Assembly: GCF_013030945.1 (NCBI RefSeq)
Contig: NZ_JABBXF010000002.1
Location: 62,001 to 126,000 of the forward strand
Source: Streptomyces morookaense
GTDB taxonomy: Bacteria > Actinomycetota > Actinomycetes > Streptomycetales > Streptomycetaceae
Direction of reading: 5' to 3'
Length of the DNA stretch: 64,000 nucleotides
The translations under genes were made by a program, and so were the position numbers. This document shows positions 16,902 through 24,027 of this stretch, piece after piece. Below the pieces are notes generated by a model that was given only the letters and a program-made list of their open reading frames with translations, did not search any database and was not told where the DNA came from. Each line of letters begins with the position of its first letter. Position 1 is the stretch's first letter.

Positions 16902-17399
16902 TCAGGTCAGGGAACCCTCCAGTTTCAGCAGCATCTGCTTGCGCTCCAGCCCTCCGGCGTAACCGGTCAACGAGCCGTCCGCGCCGATCACCCGATGGCA
17001 TGGGATCAGGATCATCAAGGGGTTGGCGCCGACGGCACCCCCGACCGCCCGTACGGCGGCGCGCGATGCGCCGATCCGCCGTGCGATCTCGCCGTAGGTG
17101 GTGGTCACACCGAACGGAATGGTGTCCAGTTCGTCCCAGACCTTGCGGCGGAACTCGGTCCCGCCGGTGTCGAATTCCAGGTCGAAGTCCTCGGCCTCCC
17201 CCGCGAAATAGGCCGCCAGCTGCCGTTCCGCCTCCGCGAAGGCCGAGGGGTCGCGCCGCCAGCCGGGCTGCACGGCCGGGGCGTTCTTCTGGCCGGGGAC
17301 GGAGAGGGAGGTGAGGGCCGTGCCGCCGGGGGCGGTGGCGGAAGGGCGGCCGGTGATGAGCAGTTGCCCGAGCGGGCTGTCGATCTCGGTGTAGAGCAT
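16902..17399 (-). CDS. ogt: Methylated-DNA-protein-cysteine methyltransferase
   Basis: 165-residue suicide DNA-repair protein that removes alkyl groups from O6-alkylguanine. The active site is IPCHRV, followed by the GYAGGLERK segment, and the HTH-like TTYGEIARRIGASRAAVRAVGGAVGANP is intact. ATG 17399 has AAGGAA eight bases upstream. It lies 35 bases downstream of the Ada-AlkA gene and is probably co-transcribed, giving a two-gene alkylation-damage operon. Confidence 0.93.
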   Translation of the reverse strand: MLYTEIDSPLGQLLITGRPSATAPGGTALTSLSVPGQKNAPAVQPGWRRDPSAFAEAERQLAAYFAGEAEDFDLEFDTGGTEFRRKVWDELDTIPFGVTTTYGEIARRIGASRAAVRAVGGAVGANPLMILIPCHRVIGADGSLTGYAGGLERKQMLLKLEGSLT

Positions 17400-17434
17400 G
17401 ATCGGATTTCCTTCGTGGTGTGTGCGTCTGCGCG

Positions 17435-18895
17435 TCAACCGGCCGTCAGGGCGGGCGCGTTCCAGAGGTGGTGCACGGCGTACGAGCGCCAGGGCCCCCA
17501 GGCCGCGGCGTCCGCCGGTGCGGCACCGACGGCGGCGAGGCCGTGGCGCACACCGGCGTCGCCCTGCAGGAAGACGTCCGGGTCGCCGAGCGCCCGCATC
17601 CGGATGTAGCCGGCCGTCCACGGGCCGATGCCGGGCAGGGCGAGCAGCGCCTGCTGGGCGGCGTCCCGGTCGGCGCCGGGATCGAGCCGGACGGTGCCCT
17701 CGGCGAGCGCCTCGGCCACCGCGCGCAGGGCACGCCGGCGCGAGTCGGGCATGCCGAGCTCGTCCAGCGCGGCGCCGGCCAGGGTGCCGGGGTCGGGGAA
17801 GACGTGGGTGAGCCCGCCGTCGGGTGCGGCGAGCGGCTTGCCGTACGCGGCGACGAGCACGCCGCCGAGGACGGCGGCCGCGGCCACGCTCACCTGCTGG
17901 CCGAGCACGGCCCGTACCGCGAGCTCCTCGGCGTCCGCCGCGCCGGGCGAGCGCAGCCCGGGGCGGGCCGCGACGAGCGCCCTCAAGTGGGGGTCGGCGC
18001 CGAGGCGTTCGGCGACGGCCCAGGGATCCGCATCGAGGTCGAACAGGCGGCGGATGCGCTGGACGGCCGTCGACAGGTCGCGGGGATCGGTGAGGTGCAG
18101 CCGGCAGTCGAGCCAGGCACCGTCACCGTGGCGCGGCTCGTGGACCTCCGCGATGCCGGTGCCGTACGGGAGCCGCAGGGTGCGGCGGTAGGTGCGGGCG
18201 CCGGGGGCGCCGGTCGTCTCCTCGATGCCGGGGATGACACGGCGCCGGAGAAAGCCGAAGATCTCGTCCGCGGCGTACGGCCCGCGGTGCGCGAGCCGCA
18301 GCGGGATCCCGGCCGCGGACTCCCTGGCGGAGGCGGGCCGGCCCGGGCGGGCGCGCAGGGCGCTGGGGGTGGCGGCGTAGACCTCGCGGATCGTGTCGTT
18401 GAACTGCCGCACGCTCGCGAACCCGGCCGCGAAGGCGATCTCCGTGACCGGCAGGTCGGTGGTCTGCAGAAGCGTGCGGGCGGTGTGCGCGCGCTGGGCC
18501 CGCGCGAGGGCGACGGGCCCGGCGCCCAGCTCCTGGGTGAGCTGGCGGTGTACCTGGCGGGAGCTGTAGCCGAGGCGCCCGGCGAGCCCGGCGACGCCTT
18601 CGCGGTCGACGACACCGTCGCCGATGAGCCGCACGGCACGGCCGACCAGGTCGGCCCGGACGTTCCACTCGGCGGACCCGGGCACGGCGTCGGGCCGGCA
18701 ACGCCGGCAGGCCCGGAACCCGGCGCCCTGGGCGGCCGCGGCCGAGGGATAGAAGCACACGTTCTCGCGCTTCGGGGTCACGGCGGGGCAGCTGGGCCGG
18801 CAGTAGATGCCGGTGGTCTTGACGGCGGTGAAGAACGCACCGTCGAAACGGGCGTCTCTGCTGCGGACCGCCTGGTAGCGGTCGTCGTCCTTCAT
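17435..18895 (-). CDS. Ada-AlkA fusion: methylphosphotriester-accepting regulator with 3-methyladenine glycosylase
   Basis: 486 residues with three parts. The Ada zinc domain has Cys32, Cys36, Cys63 and Cys66 (the YCRPSC motif holds the methyl acceptor). An AraC-type double HTH spans about residues 80-180. A C-terminal AlkA glycosylase has the helix-hairpin-helix LPGIGPWTAGYIRMRALGD and the catalytic Asp in FLQGDAG. It joins damage sensing, transcription control and base excision of alkylated purines. Likely methylation-activated autoregulator of itself and the downstream ogt gene. The fusion is known in actinomycetes. Confidence 0.92.
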   Translation of the reverse strand: MKDDDRYQAVRSRDARFDGAFFTAVKTTGIYCRPSCPAVTPKRENVCFYPSAAAAQGAGFRACRRCRPDAVPGSAEWNVRADLVGRAVRLIGDGVVDREGVAGLAGRLGYSSRQVHRQLTQELGAGPVALARAQRAHTARTLLQTTDLPVTEIAFAAGFASVRQFNDTIREVYAATPSALRARPGRPASARESAAGIPLRLAHRGPYAADEIFGFLRRRVIPGIEETTGAPGARTYRRTLRLPYGTGIAEVHEPRHGDGAWLDCRLHLTDPRDLSTAVQRIRRLFDLDADPWAVAERLGADPHLRALVAARPGLRSPGAADAEELAVRAVLGQQVSVAAAAVLGGVLVAAYGKPLAAPDGGLTHVFPDPGTLAGAALDELGMPDSRRRALRAVAEALAEGTVRLDPGADRDAAQQALLALPGIGPWTAGYIRMRALGDPDVFLQGDAGVRHGLAAVGAAPADAAAWGPWRSYAVHHLWNAPALTAG

Positions 18896-18957
18896 GCCAT
18901 CCAGTCTGCGACAGGCCCGGGGCGCGGACTGGCGGAAATCGGACGTGGTGGTGGGGC

Positions 18958-18997
18958 GCCCCGTGCGCCCCAGCCCGCGCCCCGTCAGGGGCGCGGC
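18958..18997. repeat. Gene-end modular repeat, copy 3 (hairpin 18975-18996)
   Basis: CCGCGCCCC (18975-18983) pairs with GGGGCGCGG (18988-18996) around GTCA. The TGA stop of rsgA, on the minus strand, lies in this hairpin. It probably terminates rsgA transcription ahead of the ada-alkA gene. Confidence 0.75.
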
Positions 18998-20109
18998 AAA
19001 ACCTGGCGTGAACGCCCCCGCTTGTACTCCATGGCCAGGCGCCCGGCCGCCTGCTTCGCCTTCCAGTCCCGCCTGATCTCCGCCCGGAGCCGCACATCCG
19101 TGCGCGAGGCGATCCACTCGTTCTCCCGCACCAGCTTGCGGTAGCTGTCCAGGCGGCGCTGGTGGAGTTCGCCTGTCTCCACCGCCGCCAGGACCGCGCA
19201 CCCCGGCTCGGCCGCGTGCGCGCAGTCGTGGAAGCGGCACCGCCCGGCCAGGGCCTCGATCTCCGAGAAGGTCCGGGCCACGCCCGCCCCGGCGTCCCAC
19301 AGACCCACGCCGCGCAGGCCGGGGGTGTCGATCAGGACGCCGCCCGCGGGCAGCGGCAGGGGCAGCAGATTGCGGGTGGTGGTCGTGTGACGGCCCTTGC
19401 CGTCCCGGTCGCGGGTGGCCTGCACATCCTGGACCTCGGCGCCGACGAGCGCATTGGCCAGCGTGGACTTCCCGGCACCGGACTGGCCGAGCAGGACGGA
19501 CGCGCGGCCGCCGAGGACGGCGGCGAGGACGTCCAGGCCCTCGCCGGTCTCCGCGCTGACCGCCAGCACCTGAACGCCCGGCGCAGCCGCCCCGGTGTCG
19601 GCGACGAGGTGGCCGAGGACCTCGGCCGTGACGAGGTCGGCCTTGGTGAGGACGACCAGTGGTTCGGCCCCGCTCTCCCAGGCCAGGGCCAGGAATCTTT
19701 CGATGCGGCCCAGGTCGAGGTCGGCGGCGAGCGAGACGGCGACGATCGCGCAGTCGGCGTTGGCCGCGAGGATCTGCCCCTCGGACCGTGAGGAGGAGGT
19801 CGAGCGGACGAAGGCGGTGCGCCGCGGCAGCAGCGCCCGTACATGGCCGGAGGCGAGGTCGACGGCGGCCCAGTCGCCGGTGCACATGATGGCCACCGGG
19901 TCGCCGGTGGTGACGAGTGCGGTGTCGGCCAGGACGTGCCGGACGTCGTCGCTGTCGCCGTCGGCGACGACGAGGTCGCAGCGGCCGCGGTCGACGCGGA
20001 CGATCCGCCCGGGCGTCAGCCCCTCGGCGGCGTGCGCCGAGAAGTCAGCGGCAAAACCCTCGTCCCAGCCGTATCGGACGAGGGGGTGTTGAGCGGTGTG
20101 CTCGGACAA
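18985..20109 (-). CDS. rsgA: Ribosome small subunit-dependent GTPase A
   Basis: 374-residue circularly permuted GTPase that matures the 30S ribosomal subunit. Motif order is G4 (VLTKADL), then G1 (GQSGAGKST), then G3 (DTPGLRG). It has an N-terminal OB-like domain and a C-terminal zinc knuckle (CRFHDCAHAAEPGC). The start is TTG 20109, with AAGGGG seven bases upstream; no in-frame ATG is available before the OB domain. The tail is basic (YKRGRSRQVLPRP). Its stop codon is supplied by a gene-end repeat. Confidence 0.93.
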   Translation of the reverse strand: MSEHTAQHPLVRYGWDEGFAADFSAHAAEGLTPGRIVRVDRGRCDLVVADGDSDDVRHVLADTALVTTGDPVAIMCTGDWAAVDLASGHVRALLPRRTAFVRSTSSSRSEGQILAANADCAIVAVSLAADLDLGRIERFLALAWESGAEPLVVLTKADLVTAEVLGHLVADTGAAAPGVQVLAVSAETGEGLDVLAAVLGGRASVLLGQSGAGKSTLANALVGAEVQDVQATRDRDGKGRHTTTTRNLLPLPLPAGGVLIDTPGLRGVGLWDAGAGVARTFSEIEALAGRCRFHDCAHAAEPGCAVLAAVETGELHQRRLDSYRKLVRENEWIASRTDVRLRAEIRRDWKAKQAAGRLAMEYKRGRSRQVLPRP

Positions 20110-20254
20110 GACAGTGCCCCTTGAGGAGGGAGGTGGAATGAACGGACTTCCGGGTACGGGCCATGACAGTCATCGGTCCCGACCTCCTTCCTGGGGTACG
20201 TGCGTGTGCTCGACGAGCGTATGCGGGGGCAGAAGCGCCCCGCCAATGATTTTT

Positions 20255-20320
20255 CCGCGCCCCGTCAGGGGCGCTGGGGGTACCCCCGGCGGTAGCCGGG
20301 GGAGGAACTGCGCGACTAAT
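20255..20320. repeat. Gene-end modular repeat, copy 4 (three-arm form, variant arms)
   Basis: GCGCCCCGTCAGGGGCGC hairpin, then CTGGGGG, CCCCCGGC and GCCGGGGG arms, then AGGAACTGCGCGA. The middle and third arms carry paired changes relative to other copies (A to G and T to C), so their pairing is kept. The TAG stop of the neighbouring YihY gene lies at the distal end of the element. Confidence 0.85.
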
Positions 20321-21494
20321 CGCGCCGTTTGGCGTGCTTCGGCTGATGCGGCTCCCCCTTGTGGAGCCTGGACCGCAGGTCCTCCGGCGGCAGGAACTGC
20401 GCCCACCGCTCCGGGAATTCCGACGGCGGCTCCCGGTCCCGCCCGGCGGCCCCCTCGTCCGGGAGCTCCTCGTAGAGGTCCTCGTCGTCCATCGCCAGTG
20501 CCAGCGCGGCCCGTTCGGCGGCCGTGCGCGCCGCGAAGGCCTCCCGCTGCCGGTCGACCTCGGCACGCCCCGCGGCCGTGGCGACCGACGGCCACACCCG
20601 GTCGAGGGCGGCGTTGACCGCCGCCCCGACGAGCACCGCGAAGGCCGAGACGCCGATCCACAGCAGCACGGCGACGGGCGCGGCGAGGGAGCCGTAGATG
20701 GTGGGGCCCTCCACGGTGTGGGTGAGGTAGATGCGCAGCAGAAGGCTGCCGATCACCCACATCGTCAGGGCGACGAGCGCGCCCGGAATGTCCTCCTGCC
20801 AGGGCGAACGGACCGGTACGGACACGTGGTAGAGCGTCGTCAGGAAGACGATGGACAGCACGGTGACGACCGGCCAGTACAGGTACTGAATGGCGTCGGC
20901 GCTCCACGGCAGGATGTCCGTCAGGGTCTCCGGCCCGATCACCATCAACGGCAGGGCGACCGCCCCGATGAGAAGGGCGACGACGTAGAGGCCGAAGGCC
21001 AGCAGCCGCGTGTGGACGATGCCGCGCTTGCCCTCCAGGCCGTACATGATGGTGATCGTCTCGACGAAGACGTTCACCGCCCGGGAGCCGGACCACAGGG
21101 CGATGGCGAAGCCGACCGAGATGACGTCCGGGCGGGCGCCCTTGATGATGTCGTCGAGCAGCGGGCGGGCGATCTCCTTGACGCCCTTGTCGGACAGGAC
21201 GGTCGCCGACGCGGAGAGGATGTTGTCCCGGATGCTCTCGATGGTGTGCGTGCCGCTCCAGGAGTCGAAGTAGCCGAGCAGGCCGATGAGGCCGAGCAGC
21301 AGGGGCGGCAGCGACAGCAGCGTGAAGAAGGCTGCTTCGGCGGCGAGTCCGGTGACGCGGTACTCCATGCAGGAGTTGACCGTGTCCTTCAGGAGCAGCC
21401 ACGCCATCTTGCGTTTGGAGACGTTCCGGTAGAGGGCCCGTGCCCTGTGGAGCCGTCCGGGCTGCCGCGCCGGTGGTTCGTTTGCTGCCTGCAC
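20316..21494 (-). CDS. YihY/BrkB family inner-membrane protein
   Basis: 392 residues with six or so membrane segments between about residues 45 and 300. The family blocks are AAEAAFFTLLSLPPLLLGLIG, VISVGFAIALWSGSRAV and TIYGSLAAPVAVLLWIGVSA. The C-terminal about 90 residues are charged and probably cytoplasmic. The family was once called ribonuclease BN; its real role is unsettled and may be transport-like. The GTG at 21494 has only a weak ribosome site (AGGGC). Confidence 0.88.
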   Translation of the reverse strand: MQAANEPPARQPGRLHRARALYRNVSKRKMAWLLLKDTVNSCMEYRVTGLAAEAAFFTLLSLPPLLLGLIGLLGYFDSWSGTHTIESIRDNILSASATVLSDKGVKEIARPLLDDIIKGARPDVISVGFAIALWSGSRAVNVFVETITIMYGLEGKRGIVHTRLLAFGLYVVALLIGAVALPLMVIGPETLTDILPWSADAIQYLYWPVVTVLSIVFLTTLYHVSVPVRSPWQEDIPGALVALTMWVIGSLLLRIYLTHTVEGPTIYGSLAAPVAVLLWIGVSAFAVLVGAAVNAALDRVWPSVATAAGRAEVDRQREAFAARTAAERAALALAMDDEDLYEELPDEGAAGRDREPPSEFPERWAQFLPPEDLRSRLHKGEPHQPKHAKRRD

Positions 21495-21654
21495 GCCCTA
21501 ACCGTATAGGCCGCGGACGGGTGCATTCACCCGGCGCCCGGCAGGCGGGCGGCCTGCGGCGGCGGCGCCGGGGAGCCCGGCGGAGGGTGATGCTGCGCCG
21601 ACTCGGCACCACCCTCCGACCGCTCGTCAGTCACCTTCCGCCCGGGGCAGGGGC

Positions 21655-21681
21655 GTTGGCAACGGTTGCACAGCGTTGCAA
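21655..21681. promoter_or_regulatory. Cluster of GTTGC/GCAAC half-sites upstream of GAF regulator gene
   Basis: Within 27 bases are GTTGGCAAC (21655-21663), GCAACGGTTGC (21659-21669) and GTTGCAA (21675-21681), all containing the same half-site in alternating orientation. Lies 50 bases upstream of the regulator start, a plausible autoregulatory operator. Confidence 0.5.
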
Positions 21682-21730
21682 TCTCGCGGATGCTCCTGCG
21701 GCCGGCGCCCGGCGGCGGCACCATTGCAGC

Positions 21731-22975
21731 GTGAACCCCAGACCAATCGACGCTGCGCTGCTTCCGGCGATCCGGGAGGCGGCGCTCGCCGGCTCCGGGC
21801 CGCCGCTGCGGCCACGGCCGCTGATCGGCCGGTCGTGGCAGCGGGTGCGCGGCCACGGGCTCGATCCGGAGTCCGGCCGGCCCGTGACGGTGCTGCCGGC
21901 GGACGAGCTCGAGCACTGCCGGCACGTGTCGGGACTCGCCGATCTCCTGCCGCTGCTGCGCGAAGGGCTGGCCCCGGCGTGCGACGCGGAGCGGCAGCTG
22001 ACGGTCGTGACGGACCCGAAGGGCCAGGTGCTGTGGCGGGAGGGCGGGCCGGCGCTGCGGCGGAGCGCCGACCGGCTGGGGTTCGAGGTGGGTGCGTGCT
22101 GGACCGAGGAGACGGTGGGGACGAACGGCATCGGCACGGCGCTGGTGGAGGACCGGCCGGTGCAGGTGCACTCCGCGGAGCACTTCGTGCGCTCGCACCA
22201 CTCCTGGACGTGTGCGGCGGCCCCGCTGCACGATCCGCGCAGCGGGCGGACGCTGGGGGTGCTGAACGTCAGCGGGCCGGCGCCCGCGTTCAACCCGGCG
22301 ACGCTGGCGCTGGTGACGGCGGTGGGCAAGGTCGCCGAGGCCGAGCTGCGGGCGCGGCACTGGGAGTCGGTGGACCGGCTGCGCGCGGTGGCGGCGCCGA
22401 TGCTGGCCCGGATCCGCGGGCGGGCGCTGGCCGTGGACCGGGACGGCTGGACGGCGGCGGTGACGGGCATGGGCCCGGTCGGCCGGGTGGTGCTGCCCAA
22501 GGCGGTGCAGCCGGGCCCGGTATGGCTGCCGTCGTTCGGGCCCTGTTTCGTGGAACCCCTGCCGGACGGCTGGCTGGTGCGGCTGGAGGCGGCGGACGGT
22601 CCGGCCGCGCCGAGCCGGGTGGTGCTGGACCTGCGGGACCCGCGCAGCCGGACGGTGACGGTCTCGGGCGAGGCGGGCGACTGGTCGCAGGATCTCAGCC
22701 CGCGTCATGCCGAGCTGTTGTACGTCCTGGCGCTTCATCCGGCGGGGCGGACGGCGGCGGAACTGGCGGCCGACCTGTTCGGCGACGCGTCGCGCACCGT
22801 GACGGTACGGGCGGAGATGTCCCGGGTGCGGCGCACACTGGCGGGGGTGCTGGTGCACCGCCCGTACCGCTTCGCGGACGGCCTGGAGGTGAGCCTGCTG
22901 ACGCCGGCACACCCGGCGGACCTGCTGCCGATGTCGTCGGCACCGGTGGTGCTTGCGGCGCGCACTTCGACGTGA
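21731..22975 (+). CDS. GAF-domain transcriptional regulator with C-terminal winged helix
   Basis: 414 residues. The N-terminal GAF-type sensor (about residues 60-200) has the CWTEETVGTNGIGTAL and HHSWTCAAAPLHDP blocks typical of AcoR-like GAF regulators. The C-terminal winged helix (about residues 325-400, LSPRHAELLYVLALHPAG...VRAEMSRVRRTL) follows, with no AAA+ domain between. In actinomycetes this class often controls aldehyde dehydrogenase or alcohol metabolism genes, but none lies here. GTG 21731 was chosen as the first codon after a GC-rich, repeat-containing leader; no strong ribosome site is present. Confidence 0.82.
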   Translation: MNPRPIDAALLPAIREAALAGSGPPLRPRPLIGRSWQRVRGHGLDPESGRPVTVLPADELEHCRHVSGLADLLPLLREGLAPACDAERQLTVVTDPKGQVLWREGGPALRRSADRLGFEVGACWTEETVGTNGIGTALVEDRPVQVHSAEHFVRSHHSWTCAAAPLHDPRSGRTLGVLNVSGPAPAFNPATLALVTAVGKVAEAELRARHWESVDRLRAVAAPMLARIRGRALAVDRDGWTAAVTGMGPVGRVVLPKAVQPGPVWLPSFGPCFVEPLPDGWLVRLEAADGPAAPSRVVLDLRDPRSRTVTVSGEAGDWSQDLSPRHAELLYVLALHPAGRTAAELAADLFGDASRTVTVRAEMSRVRRTLAGVLVHRPYRFADGLEVSLLTPAHPADLLPMSSAPVVLAARTST

Positions 22976-22978
22976 CGT

Positions 22979-22999
22979 GCGCCCCGTGAGGGGCACCGT
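22979..22999. repeat. Gene-end modular repeat, copy 5 (hairpin only)
   Basis: GTGCGCCCCGTGAGGGGCAC minimal copy a few bases after the GAF regulator stop codon. Likely terminator. Confidence 0.6.
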
Positions 23000-23026
23000 G
23001 GTGGCCCCCGCGGCGAAGATGACACC

Positions 23027-23635
23027 ATGAACGGCAACCGCACGCTGCGCGTCACCACTTGGTCCCTGGAACAAACCTCCCCCGACGACCTGGTCCCGGC
23101 CCACGAGCCGGACCCGCCGTCCGGGATCCGGATCGAACGGGCCGAGGTGCCCTCGCCCGAGTTCAGCCGGTACCTCTACACCGCCGTGGGCGGCGACATC
23201 ACCTGGACGGACCGGCTGCCCTGGACGTACGCCCAGTGGCAGGCCCACCTGGAGCGGCCGGGGGTGGAGACCTGGGTGGCCTACGACCGCGGGACACCGG
23301 CCGGGTACATCGAGCTGGACCCGCAGTCCGAAGGGACGGTCGAAATCGCCTACTTCGGACTGCTCAGGCCCTTCCAGGGCCGCCGCATCGGCGGTCACCT
23401 CCTCTCCTTCGGCACCGCGCGGGCCTGGGACCTCGCCGACCGCTGGCCGGGCCGCGAGCGGACGAAGCGGGTGTGGGTGCATACGTGCAGCAAGGACGGC
23501 CCGCACGCCATGGCCAACTACGAGCGGCGCGGCTTCCGGGTGTTCGATGTGAAGACCGAGGAGGAGCCGGATGTTCCGCCTCCGGGCCCGTGGCCGGGCG
23601 CGTACGCCGGAACGGCTGCCGGAACAGCCGCCTGA
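23027..23635 (+). CDS. GNAT family N-acetyltransferase
   Basis: 202 residues with a GNAT fold. The acetyl-CoA-binding loop is LLRPFQGRRIGGHLL, preceded by the TVEIAYFGLL strand, and the C-terminal strand HAMANYERRGFRVFDVKTEE is present. Substrate unknown. ATG 23027 follows GGCGAAGA. A very strong hairpin ends this gene and insulates the sulfur operon downstream. Confidence 0.87.
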   Translation: MNGNRTLRVTTWSLEQTSPDDLVPAHEPDPPSGIRIERAEVPSPEFSRYLYTAVGGDITWTDRLPWTYAQWQAHLERPGVETWVAYDRGTPAGYIELDPQSEGTVEIAYFGLLRPFQGRRIGGHLLSFGTARAWDLADRWPGRERTKRVWVHTCSKDGPHAMANYERRGFRVFDVKTEEEPDVPPPGPWPGAYAGTAAGTAA

Positions 23636-23651
23636 ACCAGCACCCGAACAC

Positions 23652-23686
23652 GACGCGCCGTCTCACGATAAGAGACGGCGCGTCTC
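23652..23686 (+). terminator. Terminator of the GNAT gene, overlapping a second dyad before the sulfur operon
   Basis: Perfect 13-base stem, 23652-23664 pairing with 23672-23684, with a seven-base loop (ACGATAA). The 3' arm is itself part of another dyad, GAGAC-GGCGC-GTCTC (23672-23686), which abuts TATTAT (23688-23693), a good -10 box for the sulfur operon. The sequence may thus serve both as terminator and as operator. Confidence 0.8.
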
Positions 23687-23687
23687 A

Positions 23688-23693
23688 TATTAT
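23688..23693 (+). promoter_or_regulatory. Candidate -10 box of the sulfate assimilation operon
   Basis: TATTAT in an AT-rich patch 46 bases before the leader peptide ATG. No matching -35 hexamer is seen at 17-18 bases. The GAGAC/GTCTC dyad occupies that place, suggesting regulated initiation. Confidence 0.4.
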
Positions 23694-23738
23694 GGAGAAT
23701 GGTGGACTCGCCCGAGACCGCCATGCCACGCTTCCGTC

Positions 23739-23822
23739 ATGTCCGGAGCTGGAATCGTCTTGGTGAGTCGGCGTCACGTCGACCTCTGCCGCATGTCCAG
23801 CGCCATCTGTCCGGCGGGCTGA
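23739..23822 (+). CDS. Sulfur-metabolism leader peptide (SRRHVDLCR family)
   Basis: Short ORF of 27 codons ending in VSRRHVDLCRMSSAICPAG, with two cysteines near its C-terminus. Peptides with this RRHVDLxR motif are recurrent upstream of sulfur genes in actinomycetes and are annotated as putative leader peptides. GTG 23763, eight bases after GGAA, is an alternative start and gives the 19-residue core. About 205 untranslated bases separate it from the sulfite reductase gene. Inference: cysteine-dependent attenuation, as shown for cysteine-rich uORFs in mycobacteria. Confidence 0.75.
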   Translation: MSGAGIVLVSRRHVDLCRMSSAICPAG

Positions 23823-24027
23823 CCCGCTTCAGCGCACCTTCGCCCAGCCCCCGTTCACCGCTTGGCGCTTCACCTTTCCACCGCTCCGCCTGTCGCCGTC
23901 CCCACCGCCGCGGACGGGCGTCCCCCGCCGCGCACCGCCGTCGTACCCGCTTCCACCTGCACGGACGCGGATGTCACGGCCGGCTGCGCAGCTCCTTGAG
24001 TTCGGTCACCAAAGGACACACACCGTC

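Noticed and set aside
15601..16962. Gly/Ser-rich plus-strand frame resembling a PE-PGRS or spidroin-like protein
   Set aside because: It is the complement of the Pro/Ala/Glu-rich linker of the PP2C-like protein. The real gene has a start, ribosome site and domain on the minus strand.
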